Source: Microbacterium sp. LWO12-1.2 (GTDB taxonomy: Bacteria; Actinomycetota; Actinomycetes; Actinomycetales; Microbacteriaceae). From it: 64,000 nucleotides of DNA. Below are positions 7,846 to 15,698 of the stretch, in pieces; position 1 is the first letter of the stretch; each line of letters opens with the position of its first letter. Location: NCBI RefSeq assembly GCF_040675875.1, contig NZ_JBEGII010000001.1, forward strand, positions 434,001 through 498,000, in the 5' to 3' direction. The notes below the pieces were generated by a model. It searched no databases. It was not told the DNA's origin and saw nothing but the letters and a program-made list of their open reading frames with translations. The position numbers and the translations under genes are program-made.

Positions 7846-8369
7846 GTCGACTGGTCGGTGATGATCCACTCGGTCGCCGGGCGGGTCATCACCACGGTGC
7901 CGCAGTCGCCTGAGGCGAGGTAGGTCACGAAGAGGGTGGCATCGGTGTCGGTCTCGTCCTGCACGGCGATGTCGACGTCAGCGCTCTGATCGAGTGAGCG
8001 ATAGAGCTCGGCGGTGGTCGTGATCATCTGCTCGCAGCTGTCGATCCCGGCGACTCCGTTGGCCTCGAGCTCGGCGATCATGCGGGTCACGAGCTCCGGG
8101 GTGAGACGTGCGCAGGCGGTGTCGACATCGGGAAGTCGCGACGCCTCCAGCCATTCGCGGAATCCGTCGGTGGCGCTCTGGGGCGATTCGGTCTCCGCTG
8201 GTTCGGGAACCTCGGTTGCCACCGGGGTGGGGGAAGCCGCGGCCGGTGTCGCGGTCGCCGAGCCTGCAGTGTCCGTGCCCGGAGCGCACGATGCCAGAGC
8301 CATCATGACGACGAAGACCGCCGCAGTGATCGCCGTCTTGCCGTATCCACTCGCGCGCCACGTAGTCAC
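7830..8369 (-). CDS. Small secreted lipoprotein of unknown function
   Basis: This is a 179-aa protein with a lipoprotein signal: positively charged start, hydrophobic TAITAAVFVVMMALASC with the LASC lipobox, then a Ser/Thr/Ala/Pro-rich linker (about residues 35-60). The mature part (about 65-179) has three cysteines besides the lipid anchor (near DTACARL, IDSCEQM and GDCGT) and ends STECAG, suggesting disulphides. I do not recognise the fold; it is a DUF-type actinobacterial lipoprotein. The GTG start at 8369 overlaps the stop of the HNH gene upstream (GTGA), which favours this start and hints at read-through coupling with that gene. Confidence 0.7.
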   Translation of the reverse strand: MTTWRASGYGKTAITAAVFVVMMALASCAPGTDTAGSATATPAAASPTPVATEVPEPAETESPQSATDGFREWLEASRLPDVDTACARLTPELVTRMIAELEANGVAGIDSCEQMITTTAELYRSLDQSADVDIAVQDETDTDATLFVTYLASGDCGTVVMTRPATEWIITDQSTECAG

Positions 8370-9970
8370 CCGTTGATTCTGGCAGATCGTCGCCCGGTAG
8401 CCGTGCTTGTGCTTGTGCTTGTGCTTGTGCTCCTGCCTGTGCTCTCGGACCGGGGTCGTGGTGTGCGCCATCGTCGGTGTGGGTCCCACCAGGCGGGTCC
8501 GCGGACGGTGGGGAGACCGTTGTCCATGCGGATCTCCCACCCGGAGGTCTCCAGAGTGCGGTGGTGGTGCCAGCACAGTGCGACACCGTTGTCGGTATGG
8601 GTCGGCCCGCCGCGGGCATGTTCCTGGACGTGGTGGATCTCGCACCAGGACGCGGGGACGTGACATCCGGGGATCAGGCACTCGGTGTCGCGGAGGGTGA
8701 TCGCGCGGCGTTGGTGGGTGGTGAAGATGCGGTCCGTGCTCCCGATGCCGACGATGCGGCCTTCGGGGTCGAACAGCACCCGTTGGATGGTGCCGCCGCA
8801 GGCGGTGTGGCGGGCTGCGGCGATCGTGGTCGGGGTGTCGATCCCGTCGATGTGCGCCCACCCGTGGCCGGTCGCATACTCTTCCGCGGTCACGGACACG
8901 ATCAGCGTCGCCGCCGCCCCACCCAGCTTCGGCATCTCGTCATGCCGGGCAGCGATCCCCAGCATCGCCGTGAACGCGTCGTGCTGCTTCTGCGCCCGCG
9001 AGCGGGTGTCGACCTGCCCGCCCGGATCCCCGGATGGCAACACGTCACCATCCCGATCCGCACGATCCCGCGCATCCCGCGCATCCCGCCCGTCCCGCGC
9101 ATCCTGCCCGTCCCGCGCATCACCGTCGTCAGAGGGTACGAACTGCACACCCGGCAGGGGTGGCCCGTCGACTTTCGGGTTCAGATACGCGTCCCAGATC
9201 CGTTGCAACTGCCCCGCGGTCTCCGGCAACAGGTCCCCGTGGATCGGAATCAGCCCGTTCTTGACCCGGCCAAGGATCATGCCGCGGCCCCGCATCGCCG
9301 CTTCTTCGGCGGGTTCGGCGCCGTCGGGGTCGAGGAACATCACGATCCGTTGCGCGAGGATCCGCAGATCCTCCGGCGTCGCCGCAGGGCCGGGTTCCGG
9401 TTCATCCACATCAATACCGGGATCGGCATCCGCATCCGCATCCGCATCCATCTCGACGACGACGGTCCCGCGCGCCCATGCCGCCAGTTCCGCGTCCGCC
9501 CGCAGCCGGTCCACCGCACCGACGCGCCCGCGCGCCTGTTCGATCGGCCCGGTCGCCGCCAACAACCCGGTGATCCCGACCGCCCCGTCCACCAACGCCG
9601 CCCGCAACTGCGGCCACAACGCCGGCAGCCAGCCTCCGGAACTGATGTCCACCTCCCGCCGCACCAGCCGTGCGGCCTTGATCACCCGCCCCGCCCCCGC
9701 CGCGTCCGTACGCAGCACCCGTTGCAGCAACTCGCTCATGCTGCGGCACCCGAACTGTCCACAGAACGCCGCATCCCCCGACCCCGCCGATCGTGCCGGC
9801 ACCGAGGCCACCGTCTCCACGATCAACGCTTCCGCCCGCCGCACCACCTCACCCGCCGCGCGCAGCAGATCCAGCTTCTCGGCATCCGACAACCCCGCCA
9901 CCGACCCCGCACACACCACCCCGTCGAGGTCTCTCACGACCTGATCGAGCACATCCACGGGGTGGTTCAT
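8366..9970 (-). CDS. DUF222/13E12-repeat HNH endonuclease, copy 1
   Basis: This is a 534-aa protein. The N-terminal ~300 residues are the DUF222 (13E12 repeat) domain starting MNHPVDVLDQVVRDLDGVV. The C-terminal part is a complete HNH nuclease with CLIPGCHVPASWCEIHHVQE and ALCWHHHRTLE, keeping the zinc-cysteine pairs and the histidines. Two low-complexity inserts occur: an Asp/Ala run (from about 9420-9455) and a DARDGQDARDG run (9065-9120). The tail is Ser-Thr repeats encoded by a GTGCTT hexamer run (8403-8444). It is nearly identical to copy 2 (57259-58839), including the upstream DNA. Such genes occur in many copies in Actinobacteria; their role is unknown and may be selfish (homing-like) or recombination related. 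Confidence 0.9.
   Translation of the reverse strand: MNHPVDVLDQVVRDLDGVVCAGSVAGLSDAEKLDLLRAAGEVVRRAEALIVETVASVPARSAGSGDAAFCGQFGCRSMSELLQRVLRTDAAGAGRVIKAARLVRREVDISSGGWLPALWPQLRAALVDGAVGITGLLAATGPIEQARGRVGAVDRLRADAELAAWARGTVVVEMDADADADADPGIDVDEPEPGPAATPEDLRILAQRIVMFLDPDGAEPAEEAAMRGRGMILGRVKNGLIPIHGDLLPETAGQLQRIWDAYLNPKVDGPPLPGVQFVPSDDGDARDGQDARDGRDARDARDRADRDGDVLPSGDPGGQVDTRSRAQKQHDAFTAMLGIAARHDEMPKLGGAAATLIVSVTAEEYATGHGWAHIDGIDTPTTIAAARHTACGGTIQRVLFDPEGRIVGIGSTDRIFTTHQRRAITLRDTECLIPGCHVPASWCEIHHVQEHARGGPTHTDNGVALCWHHHRTLETSGWEIRMDNGLPTVRGPAWWDPHRRWRTPRPRSESTGRSTSTSTSTSTATGRRSARING
8403..8444. repeat. Hexamer microsatellite at the 3' end of HNH copy 1
   Basis: About seven GTGCTT-type hexamers in a row (the last ones degenerate) encode the Ser-Thr repeat tail of HNH copy 1. 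Copy 2 does not have this tail, so the run arose or expanded after duplication or was lost from the other copy. Confidence 0.8.
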
Positions 9971-10248
9971 ACCCCCAAGTCAACCCGAGACCACCGACAT
10001 TCCCACCCAAAAACTCCCAGATCAGAGCAATATTCCGGAACGCGATCCGCACCCACTCGTCCTCCACAGGCGCACCCGTGAAGCGATCTCTCTACAGCTG
10101 CCGTCGAGACGCCGTAGCCCCCTCGCATCGCCGTGCCCGTGGCACCTACCGAGTGCACGAGCTCCCATCGAGCGCACGACTTACCCGCGCGAACATCCCG
10201 TGCACTCGGCAACACCCCGTGTGCTCGTCGCCCCGAGCGCCCGCAGCG
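9971..10248. other. Upstream region of HNH copy 1, homologous to that of copy 2, with about two degenerate 19-bp repeats
   Basis: Read on the minus strand, the ~45 bases before the HNH start match those before copy 2 (shared GGGTGGGAATGTCGGTGGTC, then TCGGGTTGACTTGGGGGT). Further out there is patchy similarity (TTCCGGAATA, then CTGTRGAGAGRTCGCTT). The farthest part (about 10150-10235) contains GAGTGCACGGG/GGGGTGTT pieces equivalent to about two units of the 19-bp repeat present eight times at 56881-57032. I see no gene here. Confidence 0.7.
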
Positions 10249-10344
10249 TCAGTACGCGTCGAGGGTGAGCAACAGGTCCGTCGCCCCGTCGGGGAAGAGC
10301 AGCCGCGTGCCGTCGCGCACCTCGGCGATCGGCACCCACCGCAC
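10249..10344 (-). pseudogene. Possible remnant: C-terminal fragment of a lost gene
   Basis: Directly downstream of the PhzF-like gene, a 31-codon frame from a GTG at 10344 to a TGA reads VRWVPIAEVRDGTRLLFPDG and ends LLLTLDAY. The codons have the third-position G/C bias of real coding DNA, and the peptide looks like the C-terminal strand-helix of a Nudix-type or similar enzyme. No in-frame upstream part remains because the PhzF-like gene occupies that space. It may be the tail of a gene truncated by the rearrangement that placed the HNH unit here. Low certainty. Confidence 0.3.
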
Positions 10345-10350
10345 CTGACT

Positions 10351-11205
10351 TCAGGAGATGCGGAAAGCCCCGCCCGAGACCACGATCCCACCATGCGGGG
10401 GGATCGTCACGGTGAGCAGGCTCGGACGCCGCACATGAGCGCCCTGATGGATGCGGATCGTCCGGCCTGCCGCGCCCAGATCGCGCAGGAAGGCGCCGGT
10501 GGATGCCGCCGCGGAACCCGTCGCTGGATCCTCGGTGATGCGGCCGACCGGGAAGAGATTCCGTGCATCGAAGTCGGACTCGCCCGCCGCATACAGCACC
10601 GTGATGGTACCGAGCCACCCCTGCTCGCGCATCAGCGCCGCGACGGGTGCGGGGGAGAAGCGGAACTGATCGAACAGCTCGCGATCCCGGATGACGATAG
10701 TCGGATGCCAGTTCCCGGCGAACGCCTCCTTCGGCGGGAAGCGCGGATCGAGATCGGACAGCTCGAGACCGAGCAGCCCGAGCAGTCGTGCGAGCACCCT
10801 CTGGTCGAGGTCCCGCACTTCCGGTTCGACACTCGTGAACGACACGGTGACCGTGCCCTCGTCGTCCGACGCGGAACGCAGCGACACCGCGCCGGCGCCG
10901 GTCTCGAACACCACCTCGCCGGTCCCGGTCCGCTCCGCCAGGGCCACCGCCGTCGCGACCGTCGCGTGGCCGCAGAACGGCACCTCCGCTGCCGGCGACC
11001 AGAACCGCACGTGATACCGAGGCGTGGCGGCGTCGTCGCGGCGGGAGGTGACGAACGCGGTCTCGGAGTATCCGACCTCCGCGGCGATCTGCAGCATCCG
11101 CTCGTCGCTCAGGTCGGCAGCGTCGAGCACGACACCGGCGGGGTTGCCTCCGCTCGGATCGGCCGCGAAGGCGCTGTAGCGAAGGACTTCGGGATCTCGG
11201 GCCAT
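10351..11205 (-). CDS. PhzF-family isomerase-like protein
   Basis: This is a 284-aa member of the PhzF/diaminopimelate-epimerase fold. It begins VLRYSAFAADPSGGNPAGVV and keeps the catalytic glutamate in GYSETAFVT (about residue 48) and the FCGHATVATAVAL motif (about 78). The second lobe carries ITEDPATGSAAASTGAFLRDLG, matching the family's DPATGSAA signature. PhzF proteins catalyse isomerisations of small acids; outside phenazine loci, as here, the substrate is unknown. ATG at 11205 aligns with family N-termini; a GTG at 11229, directly after the stop of the TPP enzyme gene, would add 8 residues. The two genes are adjacent and co-oriented, so they probably form an operon. Confidence 0.85.
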   Translation of the reverse strand: MARDPEVLRYSAFAADPSGGNPAGVVLDAADLSDERMLQIAAEVGYSETAFVTSRRDDAATPRYHVRFWSPAAEVPFCGHATVATAVALAERTGTGEVVFETGAGAVSLRSASDDEGTVTVSFTSVEPEVRDLDQRVLARLLGLLGLELSDLDPRFPPKEAFAGNWHPTIVIRDRELFDQFRFSPAPVAALMREQGWLGTITVLYAAGESDFDARNLFPVGRITEDPATGSAAASTGAFLRDLGAAGRTIRIHQGAHVRRPSLLTVTIPPHGGIVVSGGAFRIS

Positions 11206-11230
11206 GACGAGGAGCCTAGCCACTTCCACA

Positions 11231-12880
11231 TCAGGAGTTCACGCGGATGATCTCCTGCTGGTACGGCGCGATCACGTCTCCGGAGATGCGCAGGTCGAGC
11301 AGGAGGAAGCGGCGGGTGGCGGCATCCTCCTCGGTCCACGTGGCCAGGCGATCGAGGTCGGCGAGCGTGCGCACCACGACGCCCTCGGCGCCGACCGCCG
11401 CACCGAATGCGGCGAAGTCGACCTCGGGGATACGCATCGGTCCTTCGGCGAGCCCCTTCAGCCCGTAGAGGTTCACCTCGGCGCCGTAGGCCGCGTCGTT
11501 CCAGATGACGGCGATACCGCGACCACCCGCAGCGCGGACCGCGGACTCGAGGTCGGCGATGGCCATCAGCCCACCGCCGTCTCCCGAGGTCAGCACCACA
11601 GTCGATTCGCGCCGGGCAAGGGTGGCGCCGACGACGCTGGGCCATCCCTGGCCGATGGACTGGAACGCGGTGCCGATCATCATCATGCGATCAGGAGCCG
11701 CGACGGGCCAGTACATGTTCGCCCAGCCGATGAAGTGTCCGCCGTCGGAGACCACGACGCGGTCTTCCGGCAGCAGCTCGGCGATGCGGCGGGCGGCGGA
11801 ACGGGGGTCGAGGCGTCCGTCCGGCGCGAGGTCGTCTCCCGCGTCATAGCTGCGGGCGGCGGCGACATCGACGCTCTCGCGCCACGGTGCTGCGGCGCCG
11901 GCGGCGGTCAGGCGCGACACCAGGGCCTCGGCGGCCACGCGCGCGTCGGCCCGCACGAAGCCGCCGATGTGCGCATGGGTCGCCGCCGGGGCGATGTCGA
12001 CCTGGAAGACGCGGGTTCCAGGGGCGAAGAGCTCGCCGAAGCGCATCGTGAACTGGTTCAGGGACGCGCCGAAGACCACTGCGACGTCGGCGGAGCGGAT
12101 GAGCTCCATGGCCCCGTCCGCTCCGAAGCCGCCGGTGACGCCGAGGTCGTAGCGGCTGTCCGGGAAGACGCCGCGTCCGAGAGCCGAGGACGCGGTGAGG
12201 GCACCCGTCGCGTCTGCGAGCTCACCCAGCGCGGTGCTCGCCCCCGCGAGCCAGGCCCCGCGACCGGCGAGGAGGAACGGACGCTCGGCGGTGCGGAGCG
12301 CGTCGGCGATCTCGTCGAGCATCCCTTCGGCGAACTCGCCCTTCGGCGCCAGCGGAGCGGGCACACGCGGCGATGGCGCGTTGGCCACCGGCCCGGCCTC
12401 CAGAGCGGCGACGTCGTAGGGGATCGCGAGCACCACGGGCACCCGGTACGTGAGCGCGTGCTCGATCGCGATCACGGTGGTGGCGGCGGCATCCGCTCGT
12501 CCGACCGTATAGGTACGCGCTCCCACGGCAGAAGCGAGCGCGATCTGGTCGACGTCCCACGGACGCGGCCCCGAGGTCGGCTCGTCGCCCACCACGAGGA
12601 CGAGTGGCACGTGCGCCTGCACGGCCTCGGCGAGTGCTGTGAGGGTGTTCGTGAATCCGGCGCCGTAGGTCGACGTGCCGGCGGCGATGCGTCCGGAAGC
12701 CCGGAAGTGCGCGTCCGCGGCCACCACGGCGCCCTGCTCGTGCCGGACGGCCGTGAACACTGCGGAGGTCTGGGTCTCGATCGCGTCGAGGAAGTAGGCG
12801 TTGCCGTTGCCCATCACGCCGAAGACGGCATCGATGTGCTGTGCGAGGGTGAGCGCGACGTGCGCAGAGACAGTGGGCAT
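11231..12880 (-). CDS. Thiamine-diphosphate-dependent enzyme (acetolactate synthase/decarboxylase-like)
   Basis: This is a 549-aa TPP enzyme of the pyruvate-oxidase/acetolactate-synthase/2-oxoacid-decarboxylase superfamily. It has a Pyr domain with the catalytic glutamate in AVRHEQGAVVAADAHFRASG (Glu48), a central domain (about 190-330), and a PP domain with the Mg/TPP motif GDGGGLMAIADLE...VIWND (about 430-460). It is short of some acetolactate-synthase features and is not next to ilvN/ilvC, so it is unlikely to serve branched-chain biosynthesis. A 2-oxoacid decarboxylase or benzoylformate-decarboxylase-like role is possible. GAAAGG precedes the ATG at 12880. The divergent 206-bp region before it holds CGAGACA/TGTCTCG arms (12893-12899 and 12926-12932), a weak operator candidate. 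Confidence 0.83.
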   Translation of the reverse strand: MPTVSAHVALTLAQHIDAVFGVMGNGNAYFLDAIETQTSAVFTAVRHEQGAVVAADAHFRASGRIAAGTSTYGAGFTNTLTALAEAVQAHVPLVLVVGDEPTSGPRPWDVDQIALASAVGARTYTVGRADAAATTVIAIEHALTYRVPVVLAIPYDVAALEAGPVANAPSPRVPAPLAPKGEFAEGMLDEIADALRTAERPFLLAGRGAWLAGASTALGELADATGALTASSALGRGVFPDSRYDLGVTGGFGADGAMELIRSADVAVVFGASLNQFTMRFGELFAPGTRVFQVDIAPAATHAHIGGFVRADARVAAEALVSRLTAAGAAAPWRESVDVAAARSYDAGDDLAPDGRLDPRSAARRIAELLPEDRVVVSDGGHFIGWANMYWPVAAPDRMMMIGTAFQSIGQGWPSVVGATLARRESTVVLTSGDGGGLMAIADLESAVRAAGGRGIAVIWNDAAYGAEVNLYGLKGLAEGPMRIPEVDFAAFGAAVGAEGVVVRTLADLDRLATWTEEDAATRRFLLLDLRISGDVIAPYQQEIIRVNS

Positions 12881-13086
12881 GCGAAAGCCTTTCGAGACAG
12901 TGACGGAGAACGGGGTATCCGTATGTGTCTCGCCTCCGCGGCTGTGCGGAGTGCTTCGTGCCCCTTTTTCGGGCACCGGCCGCCGAACGGCCGGACAGAT
13001 GAATTCTACCGCTCTCGCCCGGCGCTGTCGCCGCGCCGACTTCCTTCGGAAACATCGTCGAAACCGCCCCACGGAAGTATTCCGAC

Positions 13087-14778
13087 ATGGAGTCGCTGTT
13101 CAACGGATACACCTCACGACGGTCCCCGGTACGGAGCGGACCACAACCCTGGGACGAGATGTTCCCCTCAGAGGTGCCGCCGGGTGGCAGCGAGGTACGT
13201 CTGCCGTACCAGGAGATGTACCCCGCGCTGGCCGGGATGGATGACGCGGAGCTGCGGGCGCGGACGGATGCGCTGGCCAGCTCCTACCTCGCGCAGGGAG
13301 TGACGTTCGACTTCGCCGGGGAGGAGCGGCCGTTCCCGCTCGACGTGGTGCCGCGCGTGCTCGCGGCGGATGATTGGACCTACGTCGAATCCGGGGTGAA
13401 GCAGCGGGTGCGCGCGCTGGAGGCGTTCCTGGCAGACGTGTACGGCCCGCAGCTCGCGGTGCACGACGGCGTGATCCCGGCGTCGCTGATCAGCTCGTCG
13501 TCGCACTTCCACCGCCAGGCTGCGGGCATCGTCGGGGCGAACGGTGTGCGCATCCATGTCGCCGGGATCGATGTCATCCGCGATGAGAAAGGTGCCTGGC
13601 GGGTGCTGGAGGACAACGTCCGGGTGCCCAGCGGCGTGAGTTACGTGCTCGCCAACAGGCGGGTGATGGCGCAGACGCTCCCCGAGCTGTTCACCAGTCT
13701 GCGGGTCCGTCCCGTCGTCGACTATCCGGGGCGGCTGCTGCAGGCACTGCGCGCCGCGGCTCCCGCGGGGGTCGAGGATCCGACTGTCGTCGTGCTCACC
13801 CCCGGCGTCTACAACTCCGCGTACTACGAGCACACCCTGCTGGCGCGCATGATGGGCATCGAACTCGTCGAAGGCCGCGACCTGTTCTGCTCGGGCGGCC
13901 GGGTGTGGATGCATACGACAGCCGGACCGACGCGGGTGGACGTCATCTATCGCCGTGTCGACGACGAGTTCCTCGACCCGCAGCACTTCCGGCCGGACTC
14001 GGTGCTGGGCGCACCGGGGCTGATGCTCGCGGCGCGCTTGGGCAACGTCACGCTGGCCAACGCGATCGGCAACGGCGTCGCCGACGACAAGCTCGTCTAC
14101 ACGTATGTGCCCGAGCTCATCCGCTACTACCTGGGCGAGGACCCGATCATCCCCAACGTCGACACCTGGCGTCTGGAGGAGCCGGATGCGTTGGCAGAGG
14201 TGCTGGACCGGCTGGACGAACTGGTCGTGAAGCCGGTCGACGGCTCCGGCGGGAAGGGACTCGTGGTCGGCCCCGACGCCTCGCGCGCGACGCTCGAGGC
14301 GCTGAGGGCGACTCTGCTGGCGGATCCGCGCGGATGGATCGCGCAGCCCGTGGTGCAGCTGTCGACGATCCCCACGCTGGTCGAAGACGGATTCCGGCCG
14401 CGGCACGTCGATCTGCGTCCGTTCGCCGTGAACGACGGGAACGACATCTGGGTGCTGCCCGGAGGGCTCACCCGTGTCGCGTTGCCCGAGGGACAGCTCG
14501 TCGTGAACTCCAGCCAGGGCGGAGGGTCGAAAGACACCTGGGTGCTGGATCCCTCCCTGTTCACCGGCCCGACGACCACGGTCGCCGGCCGCTCCGATCC
14601 CGCCTCCGACGAGGTCTCGATCGCCACCGGAGCGATCGCGGTCGTGACCTCGCCGCCGCGGGAAGAGCCGCATCCGCCGTTCCTCTCCTCGCCCCAGGAC
14701 GAAGATCTCGAGGTGCGCCACCACCAGCAACAACAGCAACAGCAGCAGCAACGGACGGAGGGGGACCTCACATGCTGA
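13087..14778 (+). CDS. Circularly permuted ATP-grasp type 2 protein
   Basis: This is a 563-aa CP-ATP-grasp protein (former DUF404/DUF407). Recognisable segments are DDWTYVESGVKQRVRALEAF (about 98-117), GIDVIRDEKGAWRVLEDNVR (about 160), the PTVVVLTPGVYNSAYYEHTL strand, and the ATP-grasp-like VVKPVDGSGGKGLVVGP loop (about 380). The family is predicted to ligate amino acids or peptides; no substrate has been established to my knowledge. It overlaps the alpha-E gene by 7 bases and forms the conserved trio with alpha-E and transglutaminase-like proteins. The last ~35 residues are unusual: HH followed by nine glutamines (14725-14751) and a short polar tail. Confidence 0.88.
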   Translation: MESLFNGYTSRRSPVRSGPQPWDEMFPSEVPPGGSEVRLPYQEMYPALAGMDDAELRARTDALASSYLAQGVTFDFAGEERPFPLDVVPRVLAADDWTYVESGVKQRVRALEAFLADVYGPQLAVHDGVIPASLISSSSHFHRQAAGIVGANGVRIHVAGIDVIRDEKGAWRVLEDNVRVPSGVSYVLANRRVMAQTLPELFTSLRVRPVVDYPGRLLQALRAAAPAGVEDPTVVVLTPGVYNSAYYEHTLLARMMGIELVEGRDLFCSGGRVWMHTTAGPTRVDVIYRRVDDEFLDPQHFRPDSVLGAPGLMLAARLGNVTLANAIGNGVADDKLVYTYVPELIRYYLGEDPIIPNVDTWRLEEPDALAEVLDRLDELVVKPVDGSGGKGLVVGPDASRATLEALRATLLADPRGWIAQPVVQLSTIPTLVEDGFRPRHVDLRPFAVNDGNDIWVLPGGLTRVALPEGQLVVNSSQGGGSKDTWVLDPSLFTGPTTTVAGRSDPASDEVSIATGAIAVVTSPPREEPHPPFLSSPQDEDLEVRHHQQQQQQQQQRTEGDLTC

Positions 14779-15698
14779 GTCGCATCGCCGAAGCCCTCTT
14801 CTGGATCGGTCGTTACGTCGAGCGTGCCGATGGAACCGCGCGCATCCTCGACGTGCACCTGCAGCTGCTCCTGGAAGACCCGTGGGTCGACGAGGACACC
14901 GCGTGCCGTGCCCTGCTCTCGGTCATGGGTACGACGGTCGACGGTGACGCGGCGCTCGGACGCGATGACGTGGTGCGGCTGCTCGCACTGGATAGAGAGC
15001 ATTCGGCGTCGATCGCGCACTCGATCGCCGCCGCCCGCGAGAACGCCCGTCGCGCACGCGAGATCATCTCGACCGACCTGTGGGAGACCCTCAACGAGTC
15101 CAACGCGCGGATGCCGCGGTGGATCGCCTCCGACAAGACGCACCCCTTCTTCCGCTGGGTCCGCGATCGGTCGGCGCTGGCTTTCGGCGTGGTCGACTCC
15201 TCGACGAGTCGCGACGAGGCCTGGCAGTTCTTCGTGCTCGGACGGTCGATCGAACGGGCGGACATGACCGCGCGGCTGCTCGCGACGCGGTCTCTCACGG
15301 AGGCCGGCGGCCCGAGCTGGACGACCCTGCTGCGCAGTTGCGGCGCGTACGAGGCCCACCTGCGCAGTCATCGCGCCGTGCCGACGGCCGCATCGGCCGT
15401 GGAGTTCCTGCTCGTGGATCGACTGTTCCCGCGGTCCGTGCTCTCCAGCATCCTGCAGGCGGAGGAGTGCCTGCGCGGTATCGATCCGGCAGGAGCGTTC
15501 GGCGCCCCCGACCGCGCCCATCGGGTGCTCGGGCGGATGCGTTCGGAGCTGGAGTACCGACCGGTCGGCGACATCGTGCACCGGCTCTCGGAGAGCATGG
15601 AAGAGGTGCAGGTGGGGATGTCGGAGGCGAGCGATGCGATCAGAGAGCGGTACTTCCCCTCGATAGCGATGCCGGTGTGGATCGGAGAAGCGCTGTGA
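14772..15698 (+). CDS. Alpha-E domain protein (DUF403)
   Basis: This is a 308-aa all-helical alpha-E protein starting MLSRIAEALFWIGRYVERAD, the hallmark N-terminus. It continues with long helices including REIISTDLWETLNESN, the mid motif FFVLGRSIERADMTARLL and the C-terminal RVLGRMRSELEYRP segment. The family always travels with CP-ATP-grasp and transglutaminase-like proteins and is thought to act with them in a peptide-ligating or peptide-processing system of unknown product. The ATG at 14772 lies inside the end of the ATP-grasp gene, and its stop overlaps the next GTG (GTGA), so the trio is translationally coupled. Confidence 0.9.
   Translation: MLSRIAEALFWIGRYVERADGTARILDVHLQLLLEDPWVDEDTACRALLSVMGTTVDGDAALGRDDVVRLLALDREHSASIAHSIAAARENARRAREIISTDLWETLNESNARMPRWIASDKTHPFFRWVRDRSALAFGVVDSSTSRDEAWQFFVLGRSIERADMTARLLATRSLTEAGGPSWTTLLRSCGAYEAHLRSHRAVPTAASAVEFLLVDRLFPRSVLSSILQAEECLRGIDPAGAFGAPDRAHRVLGRMRSELEYRPVGDIVHRLSESMEEVQVGMSEASDAIRERYFPSIAMPVWIGEAL

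Noticed and set aside
8366..10100. Prophage or transposon around the HNH genes.
   Set aside because: No integrase, transposase, capsid or terminase gene and no clear terminal inverted repeats are present; only the gene and its upstream region are shared.
14725..14751. Polyglutamine run as evidence of a sequencing error or frameshift.
   Set aside because: The codons alternate CAG and CAA and the frame continues normally to a stop overlapping the alpha-E start, so it is genuine coding sequence.
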